From: G963720475 sp963720475 | Lineage (GTDB): Bacteria > Actinomycetota > Thermoleophilia > Solirubrobacterales > Thermoleophilaceae | Direction: 5' to 3' | NCBI GenBank assembly: GCA_963720475.1 | Contig: OY970394.1 | Coordinates: 1,178,001 to 1,242,000, forward strand | Length of the DNA: 64,000 nt | Shown: one piece after another, positions 1 to 8,379 of the stretch | Layout of the letters: every line of letters starts with the position of its first letter | Numbering within the stretch: the first letter of the stretch is position 1 | Notes under the pieces: generated by a model | Told to the model about the DNA's origin: nothing | The model's database searches: none | The model's input: only the letters and a program-made list of their open reading frames with translations | Program-made: the position numbers and the translations under genes

Positions 1-187
1 CGGCCGCGATGGCGGCGTTGACGACCTCGGAGTACGGGAAGTCCGGCCACTCCGTGCTCGAGAGGTCGAGCTCGGGCACGATCTCGAGCGCCTTCGCCTT
101 CTCCTCCGCGTGCCTCTCGCGCAGCTCGCGGGTGACCTCCTGCGGATCCATCTCGGAGAACTGCCGGTAGTAGTCGAGCAGCCCCAT
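1..187 (-). CDS. N-terminal part of a probable PLP-dependent aminotransferase
   Basis: The first 62 codons of a gene that runs off the left edge. It starts at ATG 187 with MGLLDYYRQF and continues through a charged helix (EVTRELRERHAEEKAKA) to a segment DLSSTEWPDFPYSEVVNAAI. This opening, a short helical arm followed by a proline-rich turn before the catalytic domain, recalls class I/II aminotransferase-like proteins seen in related actinobacteria, but no PLP-binding lysine or other catalytic motif lies inside the window. It is the last gene of a minus-strand run with the small membrane protein (215-697) and the acyl-CoA ligase. The reading frame is convincing; the family assignment is from memory of the N-terminal look and is weak. 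Confidence 0.45.
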   Translation of the reverse strand, partial: MGLLDYYRQFSEMDPQEVTRELRERHAEEKAKALEIVPELDLSSTEWPDFPYSEVVNAAIAA

Positions 188-214
188 GCCGTTACCGCGC
201 CCGGGGGTCGGGCG

Positions 215-697
215 TCAGTCGTACTGGCCGGAGAAGACCGATGAGCCCGGGCCGTTGATGACCAGGAACCAGAACGCGAACAGGGTGCCGGCGATCATCA
301 GGCTGACGACGAAGATCCGCTCGATCATCCCCTTCTGCTGCTCGTGCCCCGCGGCGCGGCGAACGAGGCGCCACGCGCGATCGAGCTTGACCGCGACCGC
401 GAGCGTCGCGAAAAGGGTGATTAGCATCCCGACGAAGGCGACCAGGATCCCCGCTGCGACCTCGCCGGTCTTGTGGTCCACCTGCGATCCGACCCACAAC
501 CAGCCGAGTGGCTGCGGGCCCCAGAGCGTCATCAGCAGGAGCGTCTCCGCGATGAGAATCAGCGCCGCGAGCTTCGAGTCGAACTTGCGCCGTTTCTCGG
601 AGCCGCGCTTGGGATCGCCACGGTAGTGCAGGGGCCCGGTACCGGGCCGCCGCCCGATGAACAGTCCGCCGGTGTCTGTCGGGTCGTTGCTCGCCAT
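215..697 (-). CDS. small three-helix membrane protein of unknown function
   Basis: 160 residues starting at ATG 697, chosen over the upstream in-frame ATG at 736 because AAGGA lies just before it. The first 45 residues are hydrophilic and basic (a region rich in G, R and K), then three hydrophobic segments follow at roughly residues 45-62, 76-100 and 125-147, with a positively charged stretch (KLDRAWRLVRRAAGHEQQ) between the last two. No enzymatic motif is visible. It sits between the acyl-CoA ligase upstream and the putative aminotransferase downstream on the same strand, with 80 bases to the former. I do not recognise a named family; an integral membrane role is all that the sequence supports. 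Confidence 0.7.
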   Translation of the reverse strand: MASNDPTDTGGLFIGRRPGTGPLHYRGDPKRGSEKRRKFDSKLAALILIAETLLLMTLWGPQPLGWLWVGSQVDHKTGEVAAGILVAFVGMLITLFATLAVAVKLDRAWRLVRRAAGHEQQKGMIERIFVVSLMIAGTLFAFWFLVINGPGSSVFSGQYD

Positions 698-777
698 CGA
701 TCCTTGACGGCGGAGGGCGGCCGTGGGGCCGCCCACCCGTCGGTAAACAGCCTACCGTCCCGCGTCGCTCTCGGCGC

Positions 778-2568
778 CTACTCGTTGCTCTCGTAGAGCG
801 CGTCGATCTCGCCGGCGTACTTCTCGTTGACGACGTTGCGCTTGACCTTCAGCGTCGGCGTCAGCTCGCCCGTCTCCTGCGCGAGGTCCTGCGGCAGGAT
901 CTTGAAGTGCTTGATCTGCTCGACCGGGCCGACCTTCGCGTTGACCCCGTCCACCGCCGTCTGCACTTCGGCGCGCATCTCCTCCGAGTCCACGACGGCC
1001 GCCGGCTCGAGCCCGTGCTGCTCGGCGAACGCCGGGGTCTCCTCCGGATCGAGCGTGATCAGCGCGACGAGGTAGGGCCGCCGGTCGCCGACGACGACCG
1101 CCTGCGAGATCCAGCGGTTCTGCTTCAGCCCGTTCTCGAGGTTCGCCGGGGTGATGTTCTTGCCGCCCGCGGTGATGATGATGTCCTTCTTGCGGCCGGT
1201 GATGTAGAGGAAGCCGTCCTCGTCGAGGCGGCCGAGGTCGCCGGTGTGCAGCCAGCCGTCGGCGAGCGTCTCGCTCGTCGCCTCCTCGTTCTTGTAGTAG
1301 CCCTTGAAGATGTTCGGGCCCCGCAGGAGGACCTCGCCGTCGTCGGCGATCTTGATCTCGACGCCGGGGATCGGCTTGCCGACCGACCCGAAGCGGTGCT
1401 CCTCGACCGTGTTGGCTGTCGCGATCGTCGAGGTCTCGGTCATCCCGTAGCCCTCGAACACCGGCACGCCGCTGGCGTAGAAGAACTCGAGGATCTCCTG
1501 CGCGATCGGCGCGGCGCCCGTGACGCATTGGCGAATCCGCCCGCCGAAGATGTTGCGGACGTTCTGGTAGAGCGCTTCGTCGGCCTTGTCGAACGCGGCG
1601 CGCAACTCGTCCGAGACCTCTTCGCCGGCGAGCTCTGCCTCGCGCACCTTCATCCCAACCTCCACCGCCTGCTCGATCTGGTCGGGGTCGGGGGCGTTCG
1701 AGGTTGCGAGCGTGTAGATCTTCTCGAACATCCGCGGCACCGACGGGAAGTAGGTCGGCTTGACCTCCATCAGGTTGGGGACGATCTTCTGCGGGTCCTT
1801 CTCCCAGAACGCGATCGTCGCGCCGAGATCGAGCGTGACGAATTGGATCAGCAGCGCGAACGCGTGGGCGAGCGGGAGGAAGAGGTAGACGGAGTCGCCC
1901 TCGGCGATGACGCCCTGCGACTCGGTCATCGTCGTCACGTCGCGGTAGTTCGCGTGCGAGATCAGGCAGCCCTTCGGCGGCCCGGTCGTGCCCGACGTGT
2001 AGATGTAGACGCACATGTCGTCGCGGCCGACCGACGCGGTGCGCTCCTCGAGCTGGGCGGCGTCGAGCTTGCGCCCGCGCTCGCGCAGATCGTCGAGCGA
2101 GATCGCGTCGCCGACGTCGCCGGCCGAGTCGATGATGATGACCGTCTCGAGCTTAGGCAGCTTGTCCTCGACAGCGCGGACCTTCGCGACCTGTTCCGCG
2201 TCCTCGCAGACGACCGCGCGCGACTCGGAATGCTCGAGCACGTAGTGGCACTCCTCGGGCGAGTTCGTCTGGTAGATCGAGACGGAGGCGGCGCCGGTGG
2301 CGAGGATGCCGTGGCTCGCGAACGTCCACTCGGGGCGCGTGTGGCTGAGGATCGCGACCTTGTCGCCGCGCTCGATGCCGAGGTCCATCAGGCCGCGCGC
2401 GATCTCGGAGACGGCCTCGCCGAGCTCGGCGTAGGTGATGTCGGCCCACTGGTCGCCGACCTTGTGCTTGAGCGCGACGGTGTCCGGGTGTTGCTCGGCG
2501 GCGAGCGCCACCATGTCGGCCATCGTCTTGGAACCGGTCGCGGCCGCAGCCGCGGTAACTGCCTCCAT
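778..2568 (-). CDS. long-chain fatty acid--CoA ligase (AMP-forming)
   Basis: A 596-residue member of the acyl-adenylate-forming superfamily, which activates a fatty acid with ATP and couples it to CoA in the cytoplasm. The phosphate-binding A3 motif YTSGTTGPPKG is at about residues 190-200, the GYGMTETS motif near 375, the ATP-ribose motif GWLHTGDLG near 450, and the hinge/A8 region GRKKDIIITAGGKNI just after. Length and the GGKNI-type signature fit the FadD15/long-chain group rather than short-chain acetate ligases. The start ATG 2568 is preceded by GGAGGAGAG. A 60-residue small protein gene lies just upstream on the same strand. Chain-length specificity cannot be read from the sequence; with several acyl-CoA dehydrogenases, hydratases and a thiolase in the window, a role in lipid degradation or activation is likely. 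Confidence 0.93.
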   Translation of the reverse strand: MEAVTAAAAATGSKTMADMVALAAEQHPDTVALKHKVGDQWADITYAELGEAVSEIARGLMDLGIERGDKVAILSHTRPEWTFASHGILATGAASVSIYQTNSPEECHYVLEHSESRAVVCEDAEQVAKVRAVEDKLPKLETVIIIDSAGDVGDAISLDDLRERGRKLDAAQLEERTASVGRDDMCVYIYTSGTTGPPKGCLISHANYRDVTTMTESQGVIAEGDSVYLFLPLAHAFALLIQFVTLDLGATIAFWEKDPQKIVPNLMEVKPTYFPSVPRMFEKIYTLATSNAPDPDQIEQAVEVGMKVREAELAGEEVSDELRAAFDKADEALYQNVRNIFGGRIRQCVTGAAPIAQEILEFFYASGVPVFEGYGMTETSTIATANTVEEHRFGSVGKPIPGVEIKIADDGEVLLRGPNIFKGYYKNEEATSETLADGWLHTGDLGRLDEDGFLYITGRKKDIIITAGGKNITPANLENGLKQNRWISQAVVVGDRRPYLVALITLDPEETPAFAEQHGLEPAAVVDSEEMRAEVQTAVDGVNAKVGPVEQIKHFKILPQDLAQETGELTPTLKVKRNVVNEKYAGEIDALYESNE

Positions 2569-2620
2569 TGTCTCTCCTCCGCTCCTAGCTACTGCTGGTG
2601 CGGCGGGAGATTACTGCGAG

Positions 2621-2803
2621 TTACGCCTTCGCGATGATCTCGCCGGTCTTCTGCTGGTAATCCTTGAGCGACCCCAGGAACAAGGTCTTGTCGATCTTGC
2701 CCTGGAAGATTGGCACTCCGAGTTGCATGCACTTCGTGATGACCTCACGACGGTGCATGCCGGCCTCTCTGCCGAGCTCGGTGGGCGTCAAATGGATCGC
2801 CAT
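2621..2803 (-). CDS. 60-residue small protein, possible helix-turn-helix
   Basis: A complete short gene starting at ATG 2803 behind a clear GGGAGGAG ribosome-binding site. The sequence begins MAIHLTPTELGREAGMHRRE and has an alternating helical pattern (TPTELGREAG, HRREVITKCMQL, then a turn GVPIFQGKID and a last helix LKDYQQKTGEII), which resembles a small winged-helix or MerR/excisionase-like DNA-binding fold. It contains a single cysteine and no signal peptide. It precedes the acyl-CoA ligase gene by 52 bases on the same strand, so co-transcription is likely. Function unknown; the DNA-binding suggestion rests only on the helical pattern. Confidence 0.7.
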   Translation of the reverse strand: MAIHLTPTELGREAGMHRREVITKCMQLGVPIFQGKIDKTLFLGSLKDYQQKTGEIIAKA

Positions 2804-2921
2804 CTACTCTCCTCCCTCGTAGCTGAAGCGCTTGAAAAGAGTCTAGGGCCTCGGGCCGACGGCGCAACCTTTTTCCCGCATTTTGCGGGGTAGAACGATC
2901 GTCCTCACGAGGTGCGGAAGT

Positions 2922-3680
2922 CTAGATCGGGTTCGGCACGGCGACGAACCGCTGCTCGACGCCGAAGCGCTCCGCGACGAGCTCGCCGAGGCGGCGTGCG
3001 CCGAAGGTCTCGGTCGCATAGTGGCCGCCCGCGATGAACGTGATGCCCGCTTCGCGCGCGTCGGCCATCGCGTGCTCCGAGGGCTCGCCGGTGACGAGCG
3101 CGTCGAGACCCATTTCGGCGGCGGTGGCGATCTCGTGCGAGCCGCCGCCGGACACGACGCCGACCGCATGGACCACCTCGGGCCCGCTGTCGAACACGAG
3201 CGGCTCCTGGCCGAAGACCTCGCGGCACTGCTCGACCAGCTGCGGGTTGCCGACCCCCTCGGCGGAGCGGCCGACGAAGCCGAGCGGGCGGCCCTTCGCC
3301 TCGCCAAAGGGCTCGCCGCGCTCGAGCCCGAGCTCGGCGCAGATCAACGCGTTGTTGCCGTGCTCGGGGTGCGCGTCGAGCGGGAGGTGGTAGGCGGCGA
3401 GCGAGATGTCGTTGGCGAAGAGGATCTCGAGCCGGGCCTTCAGCTGGGGCGTGATCCGGCGCGAGGGCGCGTCCCAGAGGATCCCGTGGTGGGTGACCAC
3501 GAGCTGCGCGTCCGCCTCGGCCGCGCGCTCGAACAGCTCGGCGTGCGCCGAGACTCCGGTCACGACGGTCTCAACCTCTTCGGCCCCGGGCACCTGGAGC
3601 CCGTTCGGCCCGTAATCCGGCCAATCGCGCGCTTCAAGCAGCTCGTCGAGGAAGGCGATGATCTCGTCGCGCGCGGCCAC
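2922..3680 (-). CDS. Nif3-like dinuclear metal-centre protein
   Basis: A 252-residue Nif3/YbgI family protein, a widely conserved cytoplasmic toroidal hexamer with a two-metal centre whose biological role is poorly defined (sometimes linked to GTP cyclohydrolase I type 2 activity). Visible family landmarks are NGLQVPG near the N-terminus, VVTHHGILWD carrying the paired histidine ligands, SGGGSHEI, GEPSEHAMADARE and GGHYATETFG, which supplies the C-terminal histidine ligand. I start it at GTG 3680 instead of the longer in-frame ATG at 3761, because a TAATCT -10 box lies 7 bases upstream and the longer form would cover the divergent gene's promoter. It is divergent from the 83-residue protein at 3706. 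Confidence 0.9.
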   Translation of the reverse strand: MAARDEIIAFLDELLEARDWPDYGPNGLQVPGAEEVETVVTGVSAHAELFERAAEADAQLVVTHHGILWDAPSRRITPQLKARLEILFANDISLAAYHLPLDAHPEHGNNALICAELGLERGEPFGEAKGRPLGFVGRSAEGVGNPQLVEQCREVFGQEPLVFDSGPEVVHAVGVVSGGGSHEIATAAEMGLDALVTGEPSEHAMADAREAGITFIAGGHYATETFGARRLGELVAERFGVEQRFVAVPNPI

Positions 3681-3687
3681 GGCTGGC

Positions 3688-3697
3688 AGATTAGTCT
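3688..3697. promoter_or_regulatory. overlapping divergent -10 boxes (leaderless pair)
   Basis: Between GTG 3680 (minus) and ATG 3706 (plus) only 25 bases are free. They hold TAATCT on the minus strand (3688-3693, 7 bases before the Nif3-like start) and TAGTCT on the plus strand (3692-3697, 8 bases before the plus start). The two boxes overlap by two bases, there is no Shine-Dalgarno sequence for either gene, and the spacing would put both transcription starts at or next to the start codons. Two polymerases could not occupy both boxes together. Confidence 0.55.
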
Positions 3698-3705
3698 GCC
3701 CCGCG

Positions 3706-3957
3706 ATGGCTAAGGGCGACAAAGCGGCCGACGCGGCCTTCGTCGAGTCCCTGATGGACACGAACCTCTACTCGATGGGGGCCTATTTCACCGATCGCAA
3801 CCCCGAGCTAGTCGACGAGGTGATCGAGCAGTCGCTCGCGATCGAGCAGGAGGGCATGCGCGCGTATGCCGCCGAGCACGACCTGACCATCGAGGAGTGC
3901 TTCGAGACCCTCCTCACCGGCCTCGCGCTGCGCTACTACAAGGCCGTTGCGGCGTAG
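3706..3957 (+). CDS. 83-residue acidic helical protein of unknown function
   Basis: Starts at ATG 3706 with MAKGDKAADAAFVESLMDTN and ends shortly before the tRNA-Pro gene. The protein is acidic and appears all-helical (LVDEVIEQSLAIEQEGMRAY, LTIEECFETLLTGLALRYY), with no membrane segment or signal peptide. It has a TAGTCT -10 box 8 bases upstream of the start and no ribosome-binding site, and shares its promoter region with the divergent Nif3-like gene. I do not recognise the family. Codon use matches its neighbours, so the gene is credible even though its role is unknown. Confidence 0.65.
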   Translation: MAKGDKAADAAFVESLMDTNLYSMGAYFTDRNPELVDEVIEQSLAIEQEGMRAYAAEHDLTIEECFETLLTGLALRYYKAVAA

Positions 3958-3981
3958 CGCTCGCTAGCCTTCGATGCGCCA

Positions 3982-4055
3982 CGGGCTGTGGCGCAGCTTG
4001 GTAGCGCGCTCCGTTCGGGTCGGAGAGGTCGCCAGTTCAAATCTGGCCAGCCCGA
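3982..4055 (+). tRNA. tRNA-Pro (anticodon CGG)
   Basis: A complete cloverleaf can be folded by eye: acceptor stem CGGGCTG pairs perfectly with CAGCCCG, the D-arm is GCGC-AGCTTGGTA-GCGC, the anticodon stem CTCCG/CGGAG encloses loop TTCGGGT with anticodon CGG at 4016-4018, and the T-arm is GCCAG-TTCAAAT-CTGGC. The discriminator base is A at 4055 and CCA is not encoded. It would read the proline codon CCG, a frequent codon in this GC-rich genome. Confidence 0.95.
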
Positions 4056-4087
4056 TTTACAAACTGCCGTCGCGGCATACTGGCGGC

Positions 4088-4504
4088 GTGCCATCTCGGG
4101 ACCTGACCGCTGTAGCGGACGCGTGGGTCGCAATTTGGGTGAACGGCGATCGCGACGGCTTCGTCGAGCTGTTCCATCCCGACGCGGAGCTGTACCTGCC
4201 GCGCTCGGTGATCGAAGGGACGGCGTACCGCGGGCACGATGGCGTCGCGCGGGCGTTCGACGACGCCTTCGACATGTGGGAGCGGGTCGAGATTGTCGGC
4301 TCGTGGAGCGAGGTCTGCTCGCGCGGCGAGCTGTCCTTGTCGAAATCGCGGCCGAGGATGCATCCTCGCGGTGGCGGTCCGGTGGTCGAGTACGACGCGT
4401 ACTGGCTGCTCGAGCTTCGCGCTGGGAAGATCGCCTACGCCCATCCCTATCAGGACGAACGCGAAGCGCTGGCCGCGTTCGAGCAGCGCGCCGAGGAGGC
4501 CTGA
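4088..4504 (+). CDS. NTF2/SnoaL-like protein
   Basis: 138 residues with the cone-shaped alpha+beta NTF2 pattern: an N-terminal helix (LTAVADAWVAIWVNGDRDGF), then VELFHPDAELYLP, a loop YRGHDGVARAFDDAF and strands toward YWLLELRAGKIAYAHPYQD. This fold serves as a small-molecule isomerase/hydrolase pocket or a binding domain; catalytic residues cannot be assigned. The longer open frame from 3974 runs through the tRNA, so I choose GTG 4088, which has CATACT six bases upstream and no ribosome-binding site (leaderless pattern). The methyltransferase-like gene starts 5 bases after its stop and is probably co-transcribed. It is one of eight NTF2-like genes in this window. Confidence 0.8.
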   Translation: MPSRDLTAVADAWVAIWVNGDRDGFVELFHPDAELYLPRSVIEGTAYRGHDGVARAFDDAFDMWERVEIVGSWSEVCSRGELSLSKSRPRMHPRGGGPVVEYDAYWLLELRAGKIAYAHPYQDEREALAAFEQRAEEA

Positions 4505-4508
4505 GCCC

Positions 4509-5120
4509 ATGCCTGAACTGGCGCTCTGGCTTTGGCTGCTCTATGGCGCGGGCGCGCTTGGCCTGCGGGTGGCGGTCCACCTGCGCCGGACGGGCTCGAC
4601 CGGGCTGGTCGGGACGAAGTCGAAGCCGTTCACGGCGATGTGGTTCGCCGAGTCGCTCCATATCGTGGCGCTCGTCCTCGGCGTCGCCGCGCCGGTGCTC
4701 GACCTGACGGGCACGCTCGAGCCGATCGCGGCGCTCGACACGGACGGCGTCCACTACGCCGGCCTGGCGGTGTACGCGGTCGGGCTCGCCGGGGTGATTG
4801 CCGGTCAGGCGCAGATGGGCACCTCGTGGCGGATCGGGACGGATCCCGAGGAGACGACCGACCTGGTCACCTCGGGGCTCTTCCGCTTCGTCCGCAACCC
4901 GATCTACACGGCGGTGATGCTGACCCTCACGGGACTGGCGCTGCTCGTCCCGAGCGTCATCGCGCTCGCGTCCGCGCCGATCTTCCTGCTGGCCGTGGGG
5001 ATCGAGACCCGCCGGATCGAGGAGCCGAACCTGTTGCGTGTTCATGGGAAGGCCTACGAGGACTACGCCGCGCGCGTGGGGCGCTTCCTACCGGGTGTCG
5101 GGCGTTTGCCGGTCTGCTAG
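4509..5120 (+). CDS. isoprenylcysteine carboxyl methyltransferase-like membrane protein
   Basis: A 203-residue integral membrane protein of the ICMT/PEMT methyltransferase family. Hydrophobic segments lie near residues 3-22, 47-68, 77-97 and 137-165. The family's SAM-binding C-terminal half is visible: GTSWRIG, then LVTSGLFRFVRNPIYTA (the RHPxY-type motif, here RNPIY), then RIEEPNLLRVHGKAYEDYA, which matches the E-E-x3-L-x3-F/H-G-x2-Y-x-Y signature. Such bacterial proteins methylate lipids or thiols at the membrane; the substrate is unknown. It starts 5 bases after the NTF2-like gene and is followed 12 bases later by the secreted metallopeptidase-like gene. Confidence 0.85.
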   Translation: MPELALWLWLLYGAGALGLRVAVHLRRTGSTGLVGTKSKPFTAMWFAESLHIVALVLGVAAPVLDLTGTLEPIAALDTDGVHYAGLAVYAVGLAGVIAGQAQMGTSWRIGTDPEETTDLVTSGLFRFVRNPIYTAVMLTLTGLALLVPSVIALASAPIFLLAVGIETRRIEEPNLLRVHGKAYEDYAARVGRFLPGVGRLPVC

Positions 5121-5131
5121 AACCCGCGCCC

Positions 5132-5993
5132 TTGCCCGGACTGCGCCGAATACTCGTTGTAGCAGTGCTCGCCGCTGCCGGCATGGTCGTCTCGTCGCCG
5201 GCCTCGGCTGACGCCGCCTCGACCTCGTTCGCCAAGTACAAGACCAAGGGCTGTCCGAAGGAGGCGCCGAACTGGCGGATCGGCTACCGCTTCTTCTTCG
5301 CGAGCGCCAGCGGCTCGACGCTCCCTCGCGACGCCACGACGAAGGCCGCGGAGCGCGCCGCGCGCAAGTTCGTCGACCAGGTCGGGAGCTTCTCACGCTG
5401 CGGAGTCCGGGCGGAGATCACACTCTTCGACGAGGGCGCCGCCGTCTGGAGTTCGTGCACCGTTCAATGCCCCTTCAAGGATCTCTTCCCGCCCGACACG
5501 AACGAGTTCCGCGTGAACCGCAAGCTCGACGCAGTCCTCAACCGCTACCCCCAGCAGCACCCGGACGAGGCGCCTGGGCAGATGGCGAGCGTCTCGATCA
5601 ACGACGACGGCGTCGTGGACGGCTGGGCCGCCCGCTTTCCGGTGGACAAGGCATTCCGCGACACCGAGGAGGGGGAGCCCTGGCGCAACCTCCTCCTCCA
5701 CGAGTGGCTGCACATGGTCGTCGGCCATGTCAGCCGACGCGAACTGGCCGCGGCCGAACGGCGGGAACCCGATCCACGCCGGCTGTGACATCGAGCCCTA
5801 CCGCAGCGCGGACTTCCGCGACTTCGACGGTCCCTGCATCGCGCAGGGGCGCTACTTCAAGGACCTGATGCGCCGTGAGGTCGTGCTGAAGGGCAAGAAG
5901 AAGGGCATCACGAAGGGACAATGGCTTCGCTGCGGCACGCCCACCCGTCCGCCTGAGGGCAAGGCGGCCGCGAGCTGCCGACGGTCGCAGTGA
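5132..5993 (+). pseudogene. secreted zinc-metallopeptidase-like protein, frameshifted
   Basis: Two overlapping frames together encode one protein of about 286 residues. The first part (TTG 5132 to stop 5788) has a signal peptide (LRRILVVAVLAAAGMVVSSP, cut near ADA), a cysteine-containing mature domain and, near its end, HEWLHMVVGH, an HExxH zinc-binding/catalytic motif. The natural continuation, NGGNPIHAGCDIEPYRSADF and a lysine-rich tail, is in another frame (5727-5993). Removing one C of the CC pair at 5734-5735 joins them as GHVSDANWPRPNGG. The remaining sequence has no stops or decay, so a sequencing indel is more likely than true loss. If intact it would be an exported, probably zinc-dependent hydrolase; the exact family is not recognised. 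Confidence 0.65.
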
Positions 5994-7209
5994 CCCGATA
6001 CTGCCTCGCTCCGCTCGTGGCGCTCGCGCTGGCGCTCGGGGGCTGCGGCGGCGATGACGAGAAGAAGCCGTCGAAGCCGCACCGGCGAGAAGACGACCGC
6101 GACGACGCAGACCACCCAGGAGAAGAAGAGCGACGCCGACGAGGTCAAGCTCGCCGAGATCGGCATCGTTCGACGCGCCGGTCTACCTCGCCTCCGAGCC
6201 CGACAACCCGAAACGCCTCTTCGTCGTCGAGCAGCCGGGTCGGATCAAGGTGGTCGAGAACGGTGAGACGACCGAGGAGCCCTTCCTCGACATCACCGAC
6301 GAGGTCGGCTCCGGCGGCGAACGCGGCCTGCTGTCGGTCGCACTCGCGCCGGACTACGCGAAGTCGCGCAAGTTCTACGTCTACTTCACCGACAAGCAGG
6401 GCAACATCCGCATCCGCGAGTACCGTCGCTCCGCCGATTCCCCGGCGCTCGCCGACAAGGCCTCGGGCCGTGACGTGCTCGAGATCGACCACTCGCAGTT
6501 CGAGAACCACAACGGCGGGCAGCTCCAGTTCGGCCCCGACGATCTCCTCTACATCGGTACCGGTGACGGCGGCGGCGCCGGCAATACCCTCAAGACCGCC
6601 CAGGACAAGGACTCGCTGCTGGGCAAGCTGCTGCGGATCGACCCGAGCAAGCCCGAGAGTGGCAAGCCCTACGCGATCCCCGAGGACAACCCGTTCGCCG
6701 GCGAGCAGGGCGCGCGCCCGGAGATCTACTCGCTCGGGCTGCGAAACCCGTTCCGCTTCAGCTTCGACAAGAAGACCGGCGACCTCGCGATCGGCGACGT
6801 CGGGCAGGACACCTACGAGGAGGTTGACTACGTCAAGCGCGGCGACGGCCGCGGCGCGAACTTCGGCTGGAGCGCGTTCGAGGCGCGCGAGCGCTTCGAC
6901 GACTCGGAGGCGCCGAACGCAGTGCACCCGGTGATCGTCCGCCGCACGCGCGGCGAAGGGGGCGACTGCTCGGTGATCGGCGGCTACGTCGTCCGTGACC
7001 CGAAGCTCGGCGGCCTCGACGGGCAGTACGTCTTCGGCGACTACTGCAACCCGACGGTCCGGATCGCGAAGCTCGAGATCCCCGACGCGAAGGACGACCG
7101 AGCGCTCGGCATCGAGGTGCCGCAGCTCTCATCGTTCGGCCAGGCGGCCGACGGCACCCTCTACGCGGTGTCGAACAACGGTCCCGTCTTCAGGCTGGAT
7201 CCGAAGTGA
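5990..7209 (+). pseudogene. PQQ/sorbosone dehydrogenase-like lipoprotein, twice frameshifted
   Basis: Three frames join into one protein of about 405 residues. The N-terminus (GTG 5990) is a lipoprotein signal, LAPLVALALALGGCGG, with the lipobox cysteine in GGC. Then comes a low-complexity linker TTATTQTTQEKKSDADEVKL, and from about 6170 the six-bladed propeller domain of the soluble glucose/sorbosone dehydrogenase family: FDAPVYLASEPDNP, LLSVALAPDY, HNGGQLQFGPDDLLYIGTGDGG, SLGLRNPFRFSFD, DVGQDTYEEVDY, GANFGWSAFEA and SVIGGYVVRDP. One-base insertions near 6080 and 6168 explain the breaks. The family uses PQQ to oxidise sugars outside the cell. It overlaps the preceding gene by 4 bases, and its stop overlaps the GTG of a paralogue at 7206. 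Confidence 0.8.
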
Positions 7210-8366
7210 GAACGCCCGCCCGCCGTGCCACCGCGGCCTTCGCCGCGCTCGCCGCGCTCGCCGCGCTCGGCCTCGCCGCTGCCGATGGGGCACTCGCCGC
7301 GAAGGCGAAGCTCGTCGAGGTCGGCCGCTTCGACAGGCCCGTCTATGCAGCCGGCCCGCCCGGCGACCCCGCCCGGCTCGTGGTCGCCGGCAAGACCGGG
7401 TTGATCAGCATCGTGCGCGACGGCCGCACACTCGACGCACCCTTCCTCGACCTGCGCACCGAGGTCAACGCGACCGGCTACGAGCAGGGCCTGCAGTCGG
7501 TCGCGTTCGCCCCCGACTACGCGACGAGCGGCCGCCTGTACGTCTTCTACAACGACCGCACCGGCGACATCCGCGTGCGCGAGTACCGCCGCTCGGACGC
7601 GACCCCCGACCGCACCGATCCGAACAGCGCGCGCAACATCCTGAGAATCGGTCACCGCCGCTTCACGAACCACAACGGCGGCCAGCTCCAGTTCGGCCCG
7701 GACGAACTGCTCTACGTCTCGACCGGTGACGGCGGCGGCGTCGGCAACCCCCTCCGCAGCGCGCAGAGCCGCGGCTCGCTGCTGGGGAAGATCTTGCGGA
7801 TCGACCCGCGCAAATCCGAGGGCGGGAGGCCGTACGCGATCCCGAAGACCAACCCCTTCCGCTCGACGTCCGGCGCGCGCGGGGAGATCTACGCCTACGG
7901 CCTGCGCAACCCGTACCGCTTCAGCTTCGACCGTTCGACCGGCGATCTCGCGATCGGCGACGTCGGCCAGAACGAGGTCGAGGAGATCGATTTCGTCCGT
8001 CGCGGCAAGGGACGCGGGGCGAACTTCGGCTGGAACTGCTTCGAGGGCCGCAAGCGCTTCTCGAGCTGCAACGCCGCGGGTCACGTGAAGCCCGTGATCG
8101 AGCGCTCGCACGGCGCTGGCGAGTGCTCGATCACGGGCGGCTACGTCGTCCGCGATCACCTACTGAAGGCGCTCAAGGGCCAGTACGTCTACGGCGACTT
8201 CTGCAGGGATGACCTGCGCGTCGCGCGCCTCGGGGGCGGTCGCGCGAAGTCCGACGCGCGTCTCGGCTTGAAGGTGCCCGCGCTCGCCGGCTTCGGCGAG
8301 GACGCCTCCGGCCGCATCTACGCGGTTTCGTTCGGCGGCGCCGTGTACCGGCTCGCAGCGCCCTGA
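7206..8366 (+). CDS. secreted PQQ/sorbosone dehydrogenase-like protein (paralogue)
   Basis: 386 residues from GTG 7206, which overlaps the stop of the preceding paralogue (GTGA). It has a Sec signal peptide with an alanine/leucine core (residues 9-30, ending GALA) and no lipobox, so it should be released or envelope-associated, unlike its lipoprotein neighbour. The propeller motifs are the same: QSVAFAPDY, HNGGQLQFGPDELLYVSTGD, GSLLGKILRIDP, YGLRNPYRFSFD, DVGQNEVEEIDF, GANFGWNCFEG and SITGGYVVRD. The HNGG histidine corresponds to the catalytic base of soluble glucose dehydrogenase. The two genes are a tandem duplication transcribed together; the sugar substrate is unknown. Confidence 0.88.
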   Translation: MRTPARRATAAFAALAALAALGLAAADGALAAKAKLVEVGRFDRPVYAAGPPGDPARLVVAGKTGLISIVRDGRTLDAPFLDLRTEVNATGYEQGLQSVAFAPDYATSGRLYVFYNDRTGDIRVREYRRSDATPDRTDPNSARNILRIGHRRFTNHNGGQLQFGPDELLYVSTGDGGGVGNPLRSAQSRGSLLGKILRIDPRKSEGGRPYAIPKTNPFRSTSGARGEIYAYGLRNPYRFSFDRSTGDLAIGDVGQNEVEEIDFVRRGKGRGANFGWNCFEGRKRFSSCNAAGHVKPVIERSHGAGECSITGGYVVRDHLLKALKGQYVYGDFCRDDLRVARLGGGRAKSDARLGLKVPALAGFGEDASGRIYAVSFGGAVYRLAAP

Positions 8367-8379
8367 CGGCCCGTCGCCG

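Noticed and set aside
3974..4504. The longer NTF2-like frame starting at 3974
   Set aside because: It runs through the complete tRNA-Pro gene; the true start is most likely GTG 4088.
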